A stretch of DNA of 64,000 bases from Adenophora triphylla var. japonica. Its lineage: Eukaryota > Streptophyta > Magnoliopsida > Asterales > Campanulaceae. Numbering within the stretch: the first letter of the stretch is position 1; each line of letters begins with the position of its first letter. The notes below the pieces were generated by a model. The model worked only from the letters and a program-made list of their open reading frames with translations, was not told where the DNA came from and searched no databases. The position numbers were made by a program, and so were the translations under genes. Location of the stretch: assembly GCA_022495995.1 (NCBI GenBank), contig JAFEMH010006975.1, positions 1 to 64,000 of the forward strand, written 5' to 3'. Positions 22,790-34,720 of the stretch are shown here, piece by piece.

Positions 22790-24120
22790 GCCCGTCCCTT
22801 GATTGATTTTTGGTTTACGTACTTGATGTCAAATTCCGCCGGGAAGAAAGACCATTTGGCGAGCCTCATTGACGAGAGATGGTTTGTCGAAGAGGTACTT
22901 GGCCAGGTCCATTTTGGAAACCAAGTGTGCGTGTGCGGCTTGCATGTAGTGCCGTAGTTTCCCGACAACCCATACAGGCTGCGCGAGGTTTTCTCGAGGG
23001 TGAGTAGTGAGTTATTTGCCTTGAAACTTTCGGCCCGAAGTAGATAGGCGTTTCGACCCGTGACTCTTTCTTTTCTTGACAGAGCATGGCTCCAGTGCGG
23101 TGTCGGTCACGATTAGGTATAGCAACGGTGGCTTTTCCTCGTGGGGAGGGCAGAATCGGAGGACTCACAAGGTATGCTTTTATTTTTTCAAAGGCATCTT
23201 GGCATTCGAGTTCCATTCGATGTCGGCGTTCTTCTTCATCGGCTTGAAGATTGGCTCGCACATAGAGGTCAATTGGTTGATGAAGCGGGCGATATATTGC
23301 GGGCGGCCCATGAAGCTTTTCACCTGCGTGCGAGTTTGCGGTGGTCTCATTTCGATGATAGCTTTGATCTTTTGAGGATCCACCTCGATGCCTCTCTCGG
23401 TGACCATGTATCCCAAAAAACCTTGCCTCTGTAACCCCAAATGTGCATTTGGCGGGGTTAAGCCTCATTGAGTGTTTTCGGAGGCGATTGAAGAATTTTC
23501 TCGGAGTGCGTGAGGTGTTGTCTGTCCGATCCCTTTGAGTGAACGATCATGTCATCGACGTACGCTTCGATCTCTTTGTGGATCATATCGTGGAAGAGGG
23601 CGGTTCTTTGCCCGTTGGTAGGTAGCCCGGCGTTCTTTAGTCGAACGGCATTCTTGTGTAGCGATAAGTTCCCCAGGGGTTGTGAAAAGCTGTCTTTTCT
23701 TGGTCTTCTTCGGCCATCTTGATCTCGATTGTGGCCGGCAAAACCGTCCACGAAGGACTTGACTTGAAATTGGGCGTAGTGTCTACCAACATGTCGATGT
23801 TGGGTAGTGGAAAATCGTCCTTGGGACTTGCTTTGTTGAGATCTCGGAAGTCCACGCAAAGGCGTACTTTTCCATTGGCCTTGGTGACCGTGACAATATT
23901 GGAGAGCCATGTGGGGTACTCGATCACCACGATGAAGCCGACGCGGAGCATTTTTTCGATCTCCTCTTTGACTTGTAAAGACCACTCGGCTTGATTCGGC
24001 GTAGCTTTTGCTTGATGGGCTTAGCCTCGAGATTTAAGGGAATCCGGTGCTCCACAATGTTAGGATCTAATCCGGGCATGTCTCGGTAAGACCAAGCGAA
24101 CACGTCCACGAACTCTTTGG
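22790..24120 (-). pseudogene. Element B reverse transcriptase and first RNase H, frameshifted
   Basis: Minus strand: DVFAWSYRDMPGLDP (24067-24109) is the usual entry into reverse transcriptase. Then come TKANGKVRLCVDFRDLNKAS and FPLPNID (about 23800-23900), AYVDDMIVHSKG with the catalytic YVDD (about 23540-23570), and GYMVTERGIEVDPQKIKAI with FMGRPQYIARFI (23250-23420). A first RNase H region with ITHYS and EFDIKYVNQKSIKGRA follows (22800-23020). Several frame changes break it. Confidence 0.8.
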
Positions 24121-24658
24121 CGGTGCGGTCAATGCGTCTTGCTCTGTGCCGGTGAAGAAACTTCCGATTTGCGTCTCTTTTGGCTCTTGGCGGTTCCCAA
24201 ATTCACTTTGGTTAAAACCTCCTCGGCGGCTTGGGCCCGGTTTTCTCTCGTTTGGCAAACATGCTTAAAGATGTGCTTAATGTATTGTTCGTTTAATGTG
24301 TACGCTTCTTTATCAAGTGAATCGTTATTAAGCTTGTTTGTGTGTTAGTTAATTTATCGGTTGTTAAAGATGCAATGAGAGGATACTCGGAAAGATCGAA
24401 GCATTCATTAAGAGCATACGGGAATACATTATTGGCAATGAGTTCGTAATCTTACGGCGTGAGGCCATCGATGACTCGAGAGACTCAAATTCAAAGCTAA
24501 TGGACTCGGGATGAGTTTTGACACTAGACTCTGGGACTCGAGGGTCGAGACAAGTTGTTCGATCATGTCCTTTTTCTTTGGCGGTAGGTCAGGAGAATGT
24601 GGCCCGGTTATTGAGTGGCAATGAGCTTGATAGGAGATGGGGCTTGAGAGGCTTTATG

Positions 24659-25171
24659 TCACCGTTCCCGATCATTGCTATCACAGTAGTTATCAGAAAC
24701 AAAATCGATTAGATCTGGCATCTCGATTTCTTCTTTGAAGAGCAGGTGTAGCAGTGGTTCGTCCCAAGCATCGTCTGCGGAGTCTTTTGCTTTTGTCTTG
24801 GGCATTGCTAGCTCGAATGCAGACTCGTCCCGCTTGTTGAAGGCAGGGTTGTTGATAGAGAGTTTTTCGAATTCTTCCGCCAAAGAGGGGGTTTTCCCGA
24901 ACCAAAATTCGCTGTGAATAGTGGTGGTTGTGGATCCCGGCAGGGGCGGTGTGTCGAGAAATGCTCTTCGGACGGGATTTGGCTTGAGGCCTCTGAATCT
25001 TGCCAGGTTCTGCTGGAGCTTGTCCATGGTTGTCGGCCAGCTTTGTTTGGCGCTGATTAACTCTGTTCCCTTTTCTGGATCTTCTTCCAAGTTGCCGGCC
25101 TTCCTTGTGAAGTACTTGGTCATGTCGAAGCTGTAAGGACGAAGATCGGAGATTGCGTGTAACGACCCCAA
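24659..25171 (-). pseudogene. Element B protease-reverse transcriptase linker, cut by element C
   Basis: A 170-residue minus-strand frame, Pro- and acid-rich, lies upstream of reverse transcriptase. It contains AFNKRDESAFELAMP and LLFKEEIEMPDLID. Its upstream end is interrupted at 25158 by the insertion of element C, and the other half of the frame resumes at 33905. No catalytic motif is visible. Confidence 0.6.
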
Positions 25172-28014
25172 CCCTAGGCACTAATTTTAAATATTATATT
25201 ATATACTTTTAATATTTATGTTATCTTTATGTGATCAAATATGTCTTAATTTCTTATTTTATGATAAGATGGTTGGAATGATTTCTAGAACCTTAGGATT
25301 TCTAGAGAAAGTACATAAAACATCTTAAAAGGAAAATAAAAATAGAAAATAAATAATGTGTATGATGAAGTTAAAATGTGTGGAATAATGAAATAGAATT
25401 GAGGGCTTAAATTAAATGTGGGAAGTCCTTAATTATTAAAGGAGTCAATTTATTTTAAAATGGGAAGGCTTTGGTTAATAAATGGTTCATTTTAAATCTT
25501 TTGGTGGGGCTTCTTTTATTTGGAGAGGGAGGGGCCAAATACTTATTTCTTCCTAGGCCTCCAAGTGCCTCCCCCAATACTCCCTCATCCGGCCCCCTCC
25601 TCCATCATCCCTTCTCCATCACCCTCCTCTTACTCCCTCCTCTCCTTCATCCATTTCTTACTTCCTCCTGAGAAGTCATTGAAGATCCTCCATGGAAGCT
25701 CTCAACCTCTCCTCTTGAAGCCAAGCAAATCTTCCACCATTTTCACGTCCAAGGATATCATTGAAGTTGGATTATCTAGAGGAATCCATCTAGCTAGAAA
25801 GATCAACCTCCCATTACAAACCACTAAGGTGAGTTATTATGAATTCCACTTCTTTGTATGCTCATCAATGATTTGATGTTGTGATTGTTGTTAAATGATT
25901 GTTTAATGCCTTAGAAATCTTCTTGGTATTTGAGGGTTTGATTTATCTTATGGAATGATGTTATTGTTGATTAAGAGTGTAAGAACCTAGGTTGGTTTGG
26001 GATTAAAAAGGGTTAAGCTTGAAATGGGTAAAGGAAGTGGGTTGAGATTAATGTTCATAAAAGATGATTTAGAGGAATTGAAATGGATGGAATGTTTAGG
26101 GATAAATCACCTAGGTTTACTTTATCTTGAGTTTGAATGAGTTAGGATGAACTTAGTAAGACTAAGGAATCCTTTGGGTGTTCTTGATTTTAAAGTAGAG
26201 AAAAAGATAAGGGTTTGAAGCTAGGAAGAAAGTTAGAAAATTATTGTCTTGGAAATCGCCTTGGGCGGTCGCCCATGTGGGATTGGGCGGCCGCCCATCA
26301 TGCCAGAAACCTTGAATTGCCTTGGAAAATCCTCTTGGGCGGTCGCCCAAGAGGTTTGGGCGGTCGCCCACCTTGGCAGTAATTTCCTTCCTCTTTGATA
26401 ATCCACTTGGGCGGTCGCCCAAGTGGTATGGCGATCGCCCGTGACCACTGAACCCACCTTTCTTCAATTGAACTAGGTTCGCTAACAGGTTTGTTGGCCA
26501 CTCACAATTGGCGACTCCCACCCGATATAAATTAATGGAACCTAAGCAACCCGGATACAAATTGATCCTCTTTAACCTAGGTTAGAGTAGGATACCTTGG
26601 TTTGGCTTTGACCTTTACTTGGTCAAAATGGAAGTGTAGGAGTAGTTAAATATTATTCGGGAAGTAGTCCAAACTTGGGAAGTAAGTCTTGCACTTTTAC
26701 TAAGATTATTCAAGGTTGAGGAATGACTTCGTAAGACGGATTTGTGATACTTGGTGACCTTACTTGCCCATACTTGGGGTAGTTAGCTTGAATCATGTTA
26801 AAAACCATCGGTCACACTATCGTGTTAAACGTATATGTATCACTGTAGTATGATTATTCCGATTGTGAATTATTTGGTATATGGGTGTGTTGTATTCCCG
26901 TTGTGGATTATTTGGCCCGTTGGTTATGTTGTATCCCAATTGTGGATTATACGGCGTGTTGAATTCATTGTATCCCGGTGTGGATTATGTGGTTACATTG
27001 TTACCTTAAGTGAACTCATATTCATTGGTGTTATTATGCATAGTGTATTACTTAATGTTGCATTATGATGTTGGTTGAACATGAGTATATTTTACCATGT
27101 TGCTATATTGTGTATCCCGTTTTGTGGATTTATCTCAAGTAACTATCATGTGCTTGAGCGTACTATGTTCGGGTGGGTATGATGGATGACAATCAATTAT
27201 TGATTTGTTGATAAGTGATTGAAGGTACATCATACCGGTGACCCTTCCCCATCTGTGGCACGGCGTGAAATTTGTGCTAAGTGTAATGAGTGATAAGTAG
27301 CCTTTACGGTTACATTTGCAACCGTTGTAAGGAGGGACGATGTTATGGTTGGATACTCTATATCATAGATATCTTTTCTTATATGGATCTGCAGGGTACG
27401 AGTCCTATAAGAGGTGAATGTCTTTGGAGGCAATTCACCAAAGAGTGAGTTTTACTCCCGGTTATGCGACTTATTGTTCGGACGGGAAAAGGTAAAATGA
27501 GGTAACGTAAGGTGTTCACCGCTTTCATAATGTGTTATGTGTTGCCATGCTACGTGTTGCATCTTGTATGGCATCTTGCTGCATATCATAATAGCTCATT
27601 GAGATTTATTCTCACCCCTCTCCCTTTACTGCTTTAGATTCCGAGACAGGTGACCCGAACCAGTGAGGCCGGGGATTCCATTGTGGACTTTTGCTTTTGG
27701 GGCTTGACAAGTTAAGTATAGGAGTGGGTTGTTAGGAGTATTTATTAAGTATTCCTCTTTTGTAATTTGTTTAGAAACCCTTTTGTTAAACAATTGTTAA
27801 TTAAGGTTCCCAATGTAATTGATCAGATTTCGGTTTATTAAAGTTGTAGTTGGATTTCCTTTAGGAAAGGATATTATCAATTGACTTTATTTTGAAGTTG
27901 GAAAAGTGGTATTCTTTAAAAGGCAATTAAATGTTTTAAAAATAAGGTTGGGTTTTCTTAGTTGAGTTCTCCTAGCTCGGGACACGTGTTAGGTCCCGGG
28001 TTGGGGTGCTCACA
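25159..28014 (+). repeat. Element C 5' LTR
   Basis: Nearly identical to 31042-33899. It holds a cluster of GC-rich dyads (26263-26440) and about four tandem copies of a 39-bp unit (26857-27003, core TTGTGGATTAT). Confidence 0.93.
26263..26440. repeat. Dyad cluster in the element C 5' LTR
   Basis: Six copies of GGGCGGTCGCCC-type palindromes occur (26263, 26285, 26337, 26358, 26409, 26429), one of them the perfect GGGCGGCCGCCC. Two have longer perfect arms: CCTCTTGGGCG paired with CGCCCAAGAGG (26331-26354) and CCACTTGGGCG paired with CGCCCAAGTGG (26403-26426). The same cluster recurs in the 3' LTR at 32148-32326. Confidence 0.85.
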
Positions 28015-28016
28015 GT

Positions 28017-28028
28017 TGGTATCAGAGC
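28017..28028 (+). promoter_or_regulatory. Element C primer binding site (tRNA-iMet)
   Basis: TGGTATCAGAGC starts two bases after the 5' LTR and is the standard initiator-tRNA-Met site of many plant retrotransposons. Confidence 0.9.
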
Positions 28029-28304
28029 TTAGTTTAGAGGTCAAGGGTAGATGTCTAGACTAAGTGGGAATGTGTGGTAATTAACGCCGAGTGTTTATTG
28101 CGGGGAGTCCGTTCTAATGGCCGGAAGCAAGGATGATCGAGGAAGATTCTAGGAAATGAAGGAGATATGGGCATAGATGGAATTCGAGAATGAAGAGATG
28201 ATGGAACTATTCGGGACGTTTGTACAAGATATGAAGACTAGAGGATCGGTTCCGATTCGGCTGAGGAATGTCAAAGTGATGGATGGGAAAGGTTTGTGAA
28301 GATG

Positions 28305-29144
28305 AACCCACCGGTTTTAATGGATATCCGAATTCGTTAAAGGCGAGAAAATTGGTTAGCGAGAAATGAATAAGATTTTCGAGGTTATAGAAAGTCGCAA
28401 CGAAGAGAAAGTTAGGTATGCCGTTTTCAAGCTTAAAGGTTCGGGTGATCGGTGGTGGCGAAGTTGAAGGAAAGTTGGGAGCGGGATCATACGCCCCGGA
28501 CTTGGGATAATTTCACCAAACGGTTCGAGGATTATTTCGTTTCGATGGTTACAAGGGATAAGAAGGAGATTGAATTCTTAAGACTAAAACAAGGGAACAT
28601 GACGGTAAATCAGTATTCGGTCCGGTTTGAGGAATTAGCTAAGTGTTGCCCTCATTTAGTATCGCATGAAGTGAAAAGGGTTCAGAAGTTTGTAACAGGT
28701 TTGAGGAGCGAGTTTAGGGAGAAATTATGGATTGACGGTTCCATCGAGTATCAGACGATCATAGATAAGGCATATAAGATCGAAAGGGACATTGAGGAAA
28801 ATAGTGGAAGATCCGGAAGTGGGATTGAAAACAAACCAAAGTATATAAGACAAGGACCCAAACTCATTAAAGGACAGCCAAGGACTTTAATTTCAGGAAG
28901 TGTGAGAGGAGAGTTTGTTGTAGCTTCTTCGTCTAGGCCAGTACCCAAACAGTATGGAGCGAATTGTAAATTTTGCAAGAGGATTGGACATACCGAAGAT
29001 CGATGTTGGAGTAAGCAAGGCAAGTGTTTAAGTTGTGGAGCACTGGGACACTTTAGGAGAAATTGTCCAAAGTTTCAGCAGGAGCGAGCTTCGGGCGGCG
29101 GTCGGCCAAGGTGGACGACAAAGAGGTGGTACCAAGAGAGATAG
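28305..29144 (+). pseudogene. Element C gag (frameshifted N-terminus, intact capsid and zinc knuckles)
   Basis: The open part is 28452-29144 (230 codons). Residues about 10-95 are the retrotransposon gag domain (RTWDNFTKRFEDYF ... LRLKQGNMTVNQYSVRFEEL). Two CCHC knuckles follow: CKFCKRIGHTEDRC and CLSCGALGHFRRNC, both C-x2-C-x4-H-x4-C. In-frame homology continues upstream to about 28305 in another frame, so the annotated ATG is not the true start. Role: particle protein and RNA binding. Confidence 0.8.
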
Positions 29145-29329
29145 CGAAGGGGAGCCGAGAGAAGGTCTATGGTCGAGTAGGTGTTTCGGTTTCAGGAGAG
29201 ATAGGTCCCTCAGAGGTTGCTAGAGGTATATTCCCTGTCTCAAAGTTAGGGGTCATATTTTATAGATCCTGTTGCATATCATTTATGTTGGGCATCACAT
29301 TTTGCTTATATGTGACATACATTGTTGAA

Positions 29330-31026
29330 AAGTTGTTTTATTGTTAGAGGATTCTGCTCTTATGAGAGAATACCTCGAACCTTCTTTGGTTTGCCACGAT
29401 GGTGATGTGGTTGTGGCTGAGCATGTATTGCCAGTTGAATTAGTATAGTTATCAATTTATGATTTTGAGATATACTTGACCTGGAGGGTTAAGTAGTTGT
29501 TGTATCTTGATAGACTATCCAAATAGGTGAGTCTCCTTTTCTATGCCTAAAGCTTGCTTGTATTGGTATTTGATATAGGTAGACCGTAACGTGAAACTCT
29601 TGTTATTTACGTGCCTTTAAGGTGGAACTTTTGAATTAAGGTGTGAAGAGTAAGCGGTATATGTTAGACTTGTATAAGGAGTCTTTTCCAAATTTTATGT
29701 GCTAGTTGTAAGAAGGTAGTAAATGTGTTTCCGTCGGTATATTTCATGTGTTGGTTACGAGTTAGATAAGCGAAATTGTAATCCTTATTTCGTTGGCTTT
29801 AGGGTGATTGGAATTGATGACCTCCTTGTTAATTAAAGTTTCGGGAGATCGTGAAAATAAAGCGAGAGTTGGGTTAATGATTTCCTTGTGAGGAATCCCC
29901 GTATACAAAGTTTGACTAGTGTGAGTTGGCTCGAGAAGATTGCAAATTTTGGGTTCTATAGTCTTAAACTCGGATGTTACCATGGATCTTGTGAGGGTTG
30001 AGTCCGTGATCTTGGAATTGACAAGTGTTACCGAAGAAAATTAAGGAATTCCTAAGAAATTGTAGAGTCGTCGCTTTAGTTGACTCTAAAGGACGTGTAA
30101 AAGGTGTAGGTGTAATAAGGATGAACCATATTGTTAGTAATGGAAAATAGGTTGGCTTTGGACCCGATCCTTACCTTACCTAGTGGATGTGAGAATCTTG
30201 TGAAGTTTTAAGTATGTATTTCCGGGAGATCAAGGTGTGGTGTTAGGCAAATTGGGAAAGAGATAGCGTACGTTTCGAGGAAGTTAACTTAGATGGAGCG
30301 AAAATTTCTTATCATTTTTCGAGAGCGGTTACAATTGGTTGTGTAATTTAAATGGAATCTTATATTTTGAAGTTCTCTTTTTGGGGTTAGTTACCGATCC
30401 TAAGAGTTGAAAGATTTAGTTAGTCGAGAGGAAGAGGTTTGAAGACTACCCAAATTCGTGAGGAATAGGTTATATAGTGTGACGGATTTCCTTCCAACTT
30501 GAGAAGTTTAATTAATCTTAGCGAGTTTGCGTATGATAGCAGTTATTATTCTAGCTTAAGATAAAACCGTATGGGGCGTTGTTAGGGAAGAAAATATCGA
30601 TCTCTAATTTGTTGGGGTGAAATTGGAGAAGCAAGGTCTAAGGTAAATTGGCGCTAAAGTTGTTAATCCAATTGAAGTTTTAAAATATAATATCGTGATA
30701 TATTTGGTGACTTAAGTTATAATACTTTTATTTAATTGTACTTTCTTGAGGTCGTGGAAATTCGGGTAGTAACAATTGTATGGTATTCTCGGAGTATTAA
30801 GTTGTGGTGTTGCATTATTAGTGAAATTGGAAATCTTGGAAAGGATCATAGAATCGAAGAATCAAATCGGGAAGTGAAGTCCTAGAGTACTCGGGTTATG
30901 GGAAGGTATAGTAGAGTCATACCATTGAGAAATCTAATTGGGAATATTAAGTTAGAATGTGTGAAAGGTAACCTTTGCTATTTGATCCTTAGGGTAAGCG
31001 ACAGTCAAATTCGGGACGAATTTTCT
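29330..31026 (+). pseudogene. Element C pol remnants (protease, reverse transcriptase/RNase H, integrase)
   Basis: Short homologous islands in the expected order remain. A protease end is at about 29340-29530 (DSALMREYLEPSL, EHVLPVELV, LSIYDFEI). A reverse transcriptase/RNase H junction is at 30170-30320 (LTLPSGCENLVKF, then KEIAYVSRKL). An integrase piece is at 30500-30640 (SLINLSEFAYDSSYYSS, then GRKYRSLICWGE). The integrase tail is at about 30890-30950. Most of pol is deleted and the islands contain stops, so no protein can be made. Confidence 0.7.
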
Positions 31027-31041
31027 TTAAGGAGGAGTGAG
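31027..31041 (+). promoter_or_regulatory. Element C polypurine tract
   Basis: TAAGGAGGAGTGAG directly precedes the 3' LTR start at 31042, the usual plus-strand priming position. Confidence 0.75.
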
Positions 31042-33899
31042 TGTAACGACCCCAACCCTAGGCACTAATTTTAAATATTATATTATATACTTTTAATATT
31101 TATGTTATCTTTATGTGATCAAATATGTCTTAATTTCTTATTTTATGATAAGATGGTTGGAATGATTTCTAGAACCTTAGGATTTCTAGAGAAAGTACAT
31201 AAAACATCTTAAAAGGAAAATAAAAATAGAAAATAAATAATGTGTATGATGAAGTTAAAATGTGTGGAATAATGAAATAGAATTGAGGGCTTAAATTAAA
31301 TGTGGGAAGTCCTTAATTATTAAAGGAGTCAATTTATTTTAAAATGGGAAGGCTTTGGTTAATAAATGGTTCATTTTAAATCTTTTGGTGGGGCTTCTTT
31401 TATTTGGAGAGGGAGGGGGCCAAATACTTATTTCTTCCTAGGCCTCCAAGTGCCTCCCCCCAATACTCCTCATCCGGCCCCCTCCTCCATCATCCCTTCT
31501 CCATCACCCTCCTCTTACTCCCCTCCTCTCCTTCATCCATTTCTTACTTCCTCCTAGAGAAGTCATTGAAGATCCTCCATGGAAGCTCTCAACCTCTCCT
31601 CTTGAAGCCAAGCAAATCTTCCACCATTTTCAAGTCCAAGGATATCATTGAAGTTGGATTATCTAGAGGAATCCATCTAGCTAGAAAGATCAACCTCCCA
31701 TTACAAACCCTAAGGTGAGTTATTATGAATTCCCTTCTTTGTATGCTCATCAATGATTTGATGTTGTGATTGTTGTTAAATGATTGTTTAATGCCTTAGA
31801 AATCTTCTTGGTATTTGAGGGTTTGATTTATCTTATGGAATGATGTTATTGTTGATTAAGAGTGTAAGAACCTAGGTTGGTTTGGGATTAAAAAGGGTTA
31901 AGCTTGAAATGGGTAAAGGAAGTGGGTTGAGATTAATGTTCATAAAAGATGATTTAGAGGAATTGAAATGGATGGAATGTTTAGGGATAAATCACCTAGG
32001 TTTACTTTATCTTGAGTTTGAATGAGTTAGGATGAACTTAGTAAGACTAAGGAATCCTTTGGGTGTTCTTGATTTTAAAGTAGAGAAAAAGATAAGGGTT
32101 TGAAGCTAGGAAGAAAGTTAGAAAATTATTGTGCTGGAAATCGCCTTGGGCGGTCGCCCATGTGGGATTGGGCGGCCGCCCATCATGCCAGAAACCTTGA
32201 ATTGCCTTGGAAAATCCTCTTGGGCGGTCGCCCAGAGGTTTAAGCGGTCGCCCACCTTGGCGATAATTTCCTTCCTCTTTGATAATCCACTTGGGCGGTC
32301 GCCCGAAGTGGTATGGGCGGTCGCCCGTGACCACGAACCCACCTTTCTTCAATTGAACTAGGTTCACTAACGAGTTTGTTGGCCACTCACAATTGGCGAC
32401 TCCCACCCGATATAAATTAATGGAACCTAAGCAACCCGGATACAAATTGATCCTCTTTAACCTAGGTTAGAGTAGGATACCTTGGTTTGGCTTTGACCTT
32501 TACTTGGTCAAAATGGAAGTGTAGGAGTAGTTAAATATTATTCGGGAAGTAGTCCAAACTTGGGAAGTAAGTCTTGCACTTTTACTAAGATTATTCAAGG
32601 TTGAGGAATGACTTCGTAAGACGGATTTGTGATACTTGGTGACCTTACTTGCCCATACTTGGGGTAGTTAGCTTGAATCATGTTAAAAACCATCGGTCAC
32701 ACTATCGTGTTAAACGTATATGTATCACTGTAGTATGATTATTCCGATTGTGAATTATTTGGTATATGGGTGTGTTGTATTCCCGTTGTGGATTATTTGG
32801 CCCGTTGGTTATGTTGTATCCCAATTGTGGATTATCTGGCGTGTTGAATTCATTGTATCCGGTGTGGATTATGTGGTTACATTGTTACCTTAAGTGAACT
32901 CATATTCATTGGTGTTATTATGCATAGTGTATTACTTAATGTTGCATTATGATGTTGGTTGAACATGAGTATATTTTACCATGTTGCTATATTGTGTATC
33001 CCGTTTTGTGGATTTATCTCAAGTAACTATCATGTGCTTGAGCGTACTATGTTCGGGTGGGTATGATGGATGACAATCAATTATTGATTTGTTCAATAAG
33101 TGATTGAAGGTACATCATCTCGTGACCCTCCCACTCTGTGGCCACGGCGTGGCTGTGCTAACGGCGTAATGAGTGATAAGTAGCCTTTACGGTTACTGCT
33201 TGCAACCGTTGTAAGGAGGGACGATGTTATGGTTGGATACTCTATATCATAGATATCTTTTCTTATATGGATCTACGGGGTACGAGTCCTATAAGAGGTG
33301 AATGTGCTTTGGAGGCAATTCACCAAAGAGTGGAGTTTTACTCCCGGTGTACGACTTATTGTTCGAGACGGGAAAAGGTAAAATGAGGTAACGTAAGGTG
33401 TTTACCGCTTTCATAATGTGTTATGTGTTGCCATGCTACGTGTTGCATCTTGTATGGCATCTTGCTTTGCATATCATAATAGCTCATTGAGATTTATTCT
33501 CACCCCTCTCCCTTTCTTGCTTTAGATTAGAGACAGTGACCCGAACCGGTGAGGCGGGGATTCCATTGTGGACTTTTGCTTTTGGGGCTTGACAAGTTAA
33601 GTATAGGAGTGGGTTGTTAGGAGTATTTATTAAGTATTCCTCTTTTGTAATTTGTTTAGAAACCCTTTTGTTAAACAATTGTTAATTAAGGTTCCCAATG
33701 TAATTGATCAGATTTCGGTTTATTAAAGTTGTAGTTGGATTTCCTTTAGGAAAGGATATTATCAATTGACTTTATTTTGAAGTTGGAAAAGTGGTATTCT
33801 TTAAAAGGCAATTAAATGTTTTAAAAATAAGGTTGGGTTTTCTTAGTTGAGTTCTCCTAGCTCGGGACACGTGTTAGGTCCCGGGTTGGGGTGCTCACA
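31042..33899 (+). repeat. Element C 3' LTR
   Basis: Colinear with 25159-28014. Differences are a few dozen small indels and substitutions, concentrated in the palindrome cluster and around 33115-33360. Confidence 0.93.
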
Positions 33900-33904
33900 T
33901 TGCG

Positions 33905-34720
33905 TGCAAGCCTCTTTTGTTATCTGTGGAGCGTTTTCGTGCAGCTCGCTTGTCCTCCGCAATGTGTTCGGGAGTAGGAGAGTATCCCAGGCCGTGCAGG
34001 GTATTCTGTTCTTTGATATTGATGATCTGTTGAGTGCCCTGATGGCGTTTTCCCAAACCGAGCCCCGGGATGTAGTTCATGTGTTTCATCATTTTCATCG
34101 GGGGAGGGATCTTGTCCCAAATCAAAGGCAGGTCTATGTGGCACACTTGGGCTTTTGGGCTTTCGATGGTGAACCCTGTTAGCATCATGCCATCATCGTC
34201 GGGTTTGATTTCTAAGACCGGGACGCCGTTTGTTTCGGTCCTTTCAGTGACTATGCTGTCGCCGTAGATGATGGTCAGATCTGTTCCTTGGACGAACTTT
34301 ACGCACTGATGGAGAGTGGATGCCACCCCATTGATCTGATGTAGCCAAGGGCGTCCCAAAATGGCAGTGAATGTGATCGGGATGTCGATGACTTGGAAGT
34401 CTGTCGGGACCATTTGTTTTCCAAACCAAAGGTTCAAGGTGGCTATTCCCAAGACTGGGCGGGATGTTGAGTCGTATGCCTTGATTGCCTGAGTCGAGGG
34501 TTTTAGATCAGTTGCTTTGATCCCTAGCAAATCCATCATTTTGGCTGGAAGGACGTTCGTGGATGATCCCCATCTACCAACACCCGAGGAGACGGCGCTC
34601 GTCCGGTTGAGCTGTTATGTAGAGAGGCTCGTTGTGGTCGGCCCCAAATTTTGGAAGATCGAGTTCTGTGAAGGTGATGATATTCTTGTAATTGACGTTG
34701 CCAATCATCCGAACCGCTTC
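33905..34720 (-). pseudogene. Element B protease and G-patch-like block
   Basis: The minus-strand frame 33895-34539 starts just after the active site. It reads MMDLLGIKATDLKPSTQAIK, TFTAILGRPWLHQINGVAST (second retropepsin block, ILGRPW) and YIPGLGLGKRHQG, a glycine-rich G-patch-like block also found after the protease of Ogre elements. The active-site region at about 34565-34580 encodes the GSSTNVLP block, but one base is missing next to the Asp-Gly pair. The frame is cut at 33905 by element C. Confidence 0.7.

Larger units (their letters stand above)
25159..33899 (+). mobile_element. Element C: chromovirus-like Ty3/gypsy element (Tekay/Del type) with decayed pol
   Basis: Two LTRs of about 2.86 kb (25159-28014 and 31042-33899), starting TGTAACGACC and ending GGTGCTCACA, are flanked by the exact 5-bp duplication TTGCG (25154-25158 and 33900-33904). 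The initiator-tRNA-Met primer site follows the left LTR and a purine tract precedes the right one. The long LTRs, Met primer site and gag with zinc knuckles fit the Tekay/Del lineage. The interior is only about 3.0 kb and pol survives as fragments. It is inserted into element B. Confidence 0.92.

Noticed and set aside
25471..25876. Plus-strand frames of up to 118 codons at the start of the element C LTR
   Set aside because: They lie within the LTR and change frame between the two LTR copies through small indels.
26263..26440. CRISPR-like repeated palindromes
   Set aside because: The spacing is irregular, there are no unique spacers of constant length, and they are inside an LTR of a plant retrotransposon.
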